From JACDAN01 sp035711385 (lineage in GTDB: Bacteria; Actinomycetota; Thermoleophilia; Gaiellales; Gaiellaceae), in NCBI GenBank assembly GCA_035711385.1, contig DASTCG010000084.1:1-41225 (forward strand): 41,225 nucleotides of DNA, given 5' to 3'. Positions 37,706 through 41,225 of the stretch are shown here, piece after piece. The notes beneath the pieces were generated by a model. That model had not been told where the DNA came from and did no database searches. It saw only the letters and a list, made by a program, of their open reading frames with translations. The position numbers and the translations under genes were made by a program. Numbering within the stretch: the stretch's first letter is position 1; each line of letters opens with the position of its first letter.

Positions 37706-39919
37706 ATGACTGCCACACGGAAGCGCAACATCGCGGCCCGGATGGGCCACTGGAGCGCGGGCCACCACAAGAGGGCGATCTGGGGGTGGCTCGCGTTCGT
37801 GTTCGGCGCCTTCGCGATCGGCACGGTGATCGGGATGCAGACGCTGAAGCCCGAGGACGCCGGCGTCGGCGAGTCCGGTCGCGTCGACAAGATTCTCGGC
37901 GACGAGTTCGAGACGCCGGCCAAGGAGCGGGTGATGATCCAGTCGCCGACTCTGAGCGCGAGCTCGCCGGAGTTCAAGGCCGTGGTCGAGGACGTCGTCG
38001 CTCGCATGGACAAGCTGGACGAGGTCTCGAACATCGAGTCGCCGCTCACTTCGCTGAACTCGAACCTCATCTCCGCGGACGGGCACACGGCGCTCGTCGA
38101 CCTCGAGATCGTGGGTGACCCCGACAATGCGGTCGACAAGGTCGGCGCGATCTCGGATGCCGTGGCGTCGGCACAGGACGCGCATTCCGGTTTCGCGATC
38201 GAGAGCTTCGGCGCGAGCGCGGAGAAGCAGGTGAATGAGGCGTTCACGAAGGATCTGGAGAAGGCTGGGCTGCTCTCCATCCCGATCACGCTGATCATCC
38301 TGATCCTCGCGTTCGGAAGCCTCGTGGCGGCCGGGATCCCGCTGCTCCTCGCGCTGACGGCCGTTCTCGGGACGATGGGTCTGCTCTCGCTCGTCAGCCA
38401 GGGATTGCCGCTCGACCAGGCGATCGGCGCGCTCGTTCTCCTCATCGGCCTCGCGGTCGGCGTCGACTACTCGATGTTCTACTTGAAGCGGGAGCGGGAG
38501 GAGCGAGTGAGGGGCCGCAGTGAGCAGGGGTCGCTCGAGGTGGCCGCCGCGACCTCCGGCCGTTCGGTGCTGATCTCGGGCCTCACGGTCATGATCGCGA
38601 TGTTCGGCATGTTCCTGACCGGCGATCCGACGTTCGCCGGCTTCGGGCTCGCGACGATGCTGGTGGTCGCCGTCGCGGTGCTCGGCTCGTTGACGGTCCT
38701 GCCCGCTCTCCTCTCCTGGCTCGGCGACCGCGTGGACAAGGGCCACGTGCCGCTGGTCGGCCGGCTGCAGCGGCGCGATGGCGAAGGACGGATCTGGAGC
38801 GCGATCCTCGACCCCGTGCTCCGGCACCCGATCCCGGCGATCATCCTCGCCGCGACGCCTCTCGTCGCTCTCGGGCTCGTGAGCACGCAGATGAAGCTCG
38901 CGCAGCCCGGGCCCGAGACCTACCCGGACAGCCTGGCGGCGGTGCAGACGTACAAGAAGCTGCAGAAGGCGTTCCCGGGCGGCGAGGTCCCGGCCCAGGT
39001 CGTGATCAAGGCGGACGACGTCACGACGCCGCAGATGAACGAGGCGATCGGTCAACTCAAGTGGCGCGCCCTCGTCTACGCGGGGATGCGTGAGCCGATC
39101 ACCACGGACATCAACGACAAGCACACCGTCGCGGTCGTCAACATCCCGGTTCCGGGCGGGGCGACGGACGACAAGGCCAAGGATGCGGTGGCGTCGCTGC
39201 GCGACGAGGTGCTCCCGACGTCGATCGGCACCTTCGGCGACAGCGTCGAGTACGGGGTCACCGGGTGGACTGCACAGTCGGTGGACTTCAGCCACCTGAT
39301 GCGCTCCAAGGCGCCGCTCGTCTTCGGGTTCGTCCTCATCTTCGCGTTCATCCTGCTGCTGCTCACGTTCCGGTCGATCGTGATCCCGATCAAGGCGATC
39401 GTGCTGAACCTGCTCTCCGTGGCTGCTGCCTACGGCGTCCTCGTCCTCGTCTTCCAGGGAGGAGTCGGCAAGGACATCCTCGGCTTCACCTACGAGGGCG
39501 GCGTCGTCGCCTTCCTCCCGATCTTCCTGTTCGTGATCCTGTTCGGACTCTCGATGGACTACCACGTGTTCATCCTCACGCGCGTCCGGGAGGGCTACGA
39601 CAGCGGGATGAAGACCGAGGACGCCGTCGCGCACGGGATCAAGGTCACTGCCGGAGTCGTCACGAGCGCGGCGATCGTGATGGTCTGCGTCTTCTCCGTC
39701 TTCGGGACGCTCTCGATCCTGTTCCTGAAGGAGTTCGGCGTCGGCCTTGCCGCGGCGATCCTGATCGACGCGACGATCGTCCGGGCCGTCCTGCTCCCGG
39801 CGACGATGAAGCTGCTCGGGGACTGGAACTGGTATCTGCCGAGCTGGCTCGAGTGGCTGCCGCGCATCGGCTACGAACGTGAGGTGCCCGAGGCGCCGGC
39901 CCCGACACCCGCCTCGTAA
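37706..39919 (+). CDS. MMPL/RND-superfamily transporter
   Basis: A 737-residue membrane transporter with 12 predicted TM helices in two similar halves, each a single TM, a ~150-200-residue extracytoplasmic loop, and five TMs. The proton-relay Asp-Tyr pairs are present in TM4 (D254-Y255, GVDYSMFYLKRERE) and TM10 (D618-Y619, SMDYHVFILTRVREG). This is the MmpL/YdfJ type found in actinobacteria, which exports lipids, drugs or heme-like compounds. The substrate is unknown. The tail after residue 720 is short (no large C-terminal domain). Start ATG 37706 has a strong ribosome-binding site. It is followed 8 bp later by a membrane-tethered hydrolase, which may act on its cargo. Confidence 0.92.
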   Translation: MTATRKRNIAARMGHWSAGHHKRAIWGWLAFVFGAFAIGTVIGMQTLKPEDAGVGESGRVDKILGDEFETPAKERVMIQSPTLSASSPEFKAVVEDVVARMDKLDEVSNIESPLTSLNSNLISADGHTALVDLEIVGDPDNAVDKVGAISDAVASAQDAHSGFAIESFGASAEKQVNEAFTKDLEKAGLLSIPITLIILILAFGSLVAAGIPLLLALTAVLGTMGLLSLVSQGLPLDQAIGALVLLIGLAVGVDYSMFYLKREREERVRGRSEQGSLEVAAATSGRSVLISGLTVMIAMFGMFLTGDPTFAGFGLATMLVVAVAVLGSLTVLPALLSWLGDRVDKGHVPLVGRLQRRDGEGRIWSAILDPVLRHPIPAIILAATPLVALGLVSTQMKLAQPGPETYPDSLAAVQTYKKLQKAFPGGEVPAQVVIKADDVTTPQMNEAIGQLKWRALVYAGMREPITTDINDKHTVAVVNIPVPGGATDDKAKDAVASLRDEVLPTSIGTFGDSVEYGVTGWTAQSVDFSHLMRSKAPLVFGFVLIFAFILLLLTFRSIVIPIKAIVLNLLSVAAAYGVLVLVFQGGVGKDILGFTYEGGVVAFLPIFLFVILFGLSMDYHVFILTRVREGYDSGMKTEDAVAHGIKVTAGVVTSAAIVMVCVFSVFGTLSILFLKEFGVGLAAAILIDATIVRAVLLPATMKLLGDWNWYLPSWLEWLPRIGYEREVPEAPAPTPAS

Positions 39920-39927
39920 GCCACCTC

Positions 39928-41220
39928 GTGCTGGAGCGCCGCGAGTACGCGGTCTTCGCCGCCTGCATCGGCATCGCGGCGCTCCACGTCCTCGACGACG
40001 CGTTCGTCGGCAAGCAGCCGGGAACCTCGGCGGGCGACCACCTGCTCGCGACCATCGTGATCCTCGCCGTCTTCGGCGCGGCGCTGGTCGTCTATCCGCG
40101 CGTGCGACCGGGTGCGCGGGCCGCCGTCGCCGTCGCCCTCGGCGTCCTCATCGCGACCGCGGGCGCCATGCACGTGGTGCACGCGGTCATCGACGAGGCC
40201 GAGCTCAGCGACTTCACCGGCGTCCTCGCCGCCGCCGCCGGTGTCGTCTTGATCGGCCTCGGCGTCGCGGTCGCCTGGCGCGCACCGGCGCCCGTCAGCC
40301 GGCGATCTCGGTGGGGCAGGCGGGCTGCGGTCGCGGTCGGCGCCTTCCTCGTCGGCTTCTATGTCCTGTTCCCGATCGGGGTTGCGATCTACGTGACACA
40401 CACGCCGCGCGAGCCGATCGACGGGACCTTCGCCGTACCGCACGAGGACGTCTCCTTCGAGACGAGCGACGGCCTGACGATCCGAGGTTGGTACTCGCCC
40501 TCTCGGAACGGCGCCGCGATCGTCCTCGTCCACGGCTCGGGCGGGAACCGGACGGGGCCCAGGAAGCAGGCAGCCCTCCTCGCACGGCACGGCTACGGCG
40601 TCCTGCTCTACGACGCTCGCGGACGCGGCGAGAGCGACGGCGACCCGCAGGGCTTCGACTGGACCTGGCAGCCCGACGTCGACGCCGCGATCGACTACCT
40701 GAAGTCCCGGCCGGACGTTCGGGACGGGCGGATCGGCGCCGTCGGGCTCTCGGCCGGCGCGGAGACTGTCGTGGAGACTGCGGCGCGGAGGCCCGACCTC
40801 CGGGCGGTCGTGGCCGAGGGCGCCGGCTTTCGCGCGTACGGCGACGGGCTCGACGTCCCGGGCTGGGACAAGTGGGTGACGTTTCCGAACACGGCGGCGA
40901 TGCTCGCGGCCGCCCAGGTGCTGTCCGGGTGGCCCGACGTCCGGTCCGTGGGAGACTTCGTCGGCGAAGGGGCTCCCGGCCGGGTCCTCCTGATCGCCGC
41001 AGGGCACGGCCTGGGGGCCGAGGACAAGCTCAACCCGATCTGGGCCGAGCGTGCGAAGGGCCGCGTTCAGCGCTGGGAGGTGCCCGAGAGCAAGCACACG
41101 GGCGCCATCGACGCGCGGCCCCAGGAGTACGAGCGGCGCGTCGTCGGCTTCTTCGACCGTGCGTTGCTCGCCGACCGCCACAGGCCAGGCGCAACCCAAA
41201 GCTCCAACCCAGAGAGCTGA
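39928..41220 (+). CDS. Membrane-tethered alpha/beta hydrolase
   Basis: A 430-residue protein. The N-terminal ~150 residues hold about four TM helices (about 6-20, 38-55, 63-80, 92-115) and one more near 130-152 before the catalytic domain. The domain then starts with VSFETSDGLTIRGWY, with oxyanion HGSGGNR, nucleophile Ser275 in GLSAGAE and His390 in SKHTGA; the acid is probably the Asp/Glu near GAEDKLNP. This is the esterase/peptidase-like (BAAT/hydrolase) class; the substrate is unknown. The hydrolase domain is probably outside the membrane. Start GTG 39928 is 8 bp after the MMPL stop, so they are probably in one operon. The gene is complete; only 5 bp remain in the window. Confidence 0.85.
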   Translation: MLERREYAVFAACIGIAALHVLDDAFVGKQPGTSAGDHLLATIVILAVFGAALVVYPRVRPGARAAVAVALGVLIATAGAMHVVHAVIDEAELSDFTGVLAAAAGVVLIGLGVAVAWRAPAPVSRRSRWGRRAAVAVGAFLVGFYVLFPIGVAIYVTHTPREPIDGTFAVPHEDVSFETSDGLTIRGWYSPSRNGAAIVLVHGSGGNRTGPRKQAALLARHGYGVLLYDARGRGESDGDPQGFDWTWQPDVDAAIDYLKSRPDVRDGRIGAVGLSAGAETVVETAARRPDLRAVVAEGAGFRAYGDGLDVPGWDKWVTFPNTAAMLAAAQVLSGWPDVRSVGDFVGEGAPGRVLLIAAGHGLGAEDKLNPIWAERAKGRVQRWEVPESKHTGAIDARPQEYERRVVGFFDRALLADRHRPGATQSSNPES

Positions 41221-41225
41221 GGTTA

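Overview
The window is a high-GC, gene-dense chromosomal segment from an actinobacterium. Marks of the phylum are the FtsW/RodA - class B PBP - PASTA kinase cluster, OpcA beside zwf, the bifunctional-type dCTP deaminase and many 1-4 bp start/stop overlaps. The caa3-type oxidase, DUF4389 proteins and gene order recall the deep-branching Thermoleophilia (Gaiellales/Solirubrobacterales). That placement is inference from memory of the families, not from a search. No rRNA, tRNA, CRISPR array, integrase or intact transposase was seen, and no gene-free stretch exceeds about 165 bp.

Layout. 1-4618 (+): a peptidoglycan operon, made of the end of ftsW/rodA, pbpA, a PASTA Ser/Thr kinase and ddl. 4661-6100 (-): a second membrane Ser/Thr kinase. 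6131-8123: divergent gabT-type aminotransferase and pdxH, which share a 55-bp control region with a 17-bp palindrome. 8123-9375: a 157-bp palindromic element, then dinB, whose start codon lies inside the element. 9394-13702: a membrane-anchored multicopper oxidase, a small four-helix membrane protein, an aldo/keto reductase, dcd and an SDR epimerase. 13712-18434 (-): transketolase, a flavin monooxygenase and a second multicopper oxidase carrying an inserted metal-binding module. 18457-24458 (+): a tightly overlapped pentose-phosphate operon (rpiB, tal, pgi, gnd, zwf, opcA) diverging from tkt. 24436-27102: a Cys-containing small protein, a soluble PAS histidine kinase with its OmpR-type regulator, and a STAS protein. 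27162-29985 (-): a secreted FN3-like protein and an amidase. 30057-34072 (-): ctaC-ctaD-ctaB-small subunit, the aerobic terminal oxidase operon. 34076-41220: a small unknown protein, a secreted kelch protein, a DUF4389 protein, a TenA-like protein, an MMPL transporter and a membrane-tethered alpha/beta hydrolase.

How the genes work together. The pentose-phosphate genes together with tkt encode nearly the whole oxidative and non-oxidative pathway. PdxH supplies the PLP used by the adjacent aminotransferase. The two multicopper oxidases and the CuA/CuB oxidase make the window copper-rich.

Most notable signals. (1) Eleven transcription units begin with a TANNNT hexamer 6-9 nt before ATG/GTG, which predicts widespread leaderless mRNAs. 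(2) tkt and rpiB appear to share one symmetric -10. (3) A multicopper oxidase carries a heavy-metal-binding CPMHPE/CPKCGM module plus 19 His in 43 residues, inserted before its last cupredoxin domain. (4) CtaB carries a half-size CtaA-like N-terminal domain. (5) A 157-bp palindromic element and a three-copy GGTGCCAGGCACC palindrome have altered coding sequences (dinB N-terminus, pgi). I do not see a clearly new multi-gene system; these are the best candidates for novelty.
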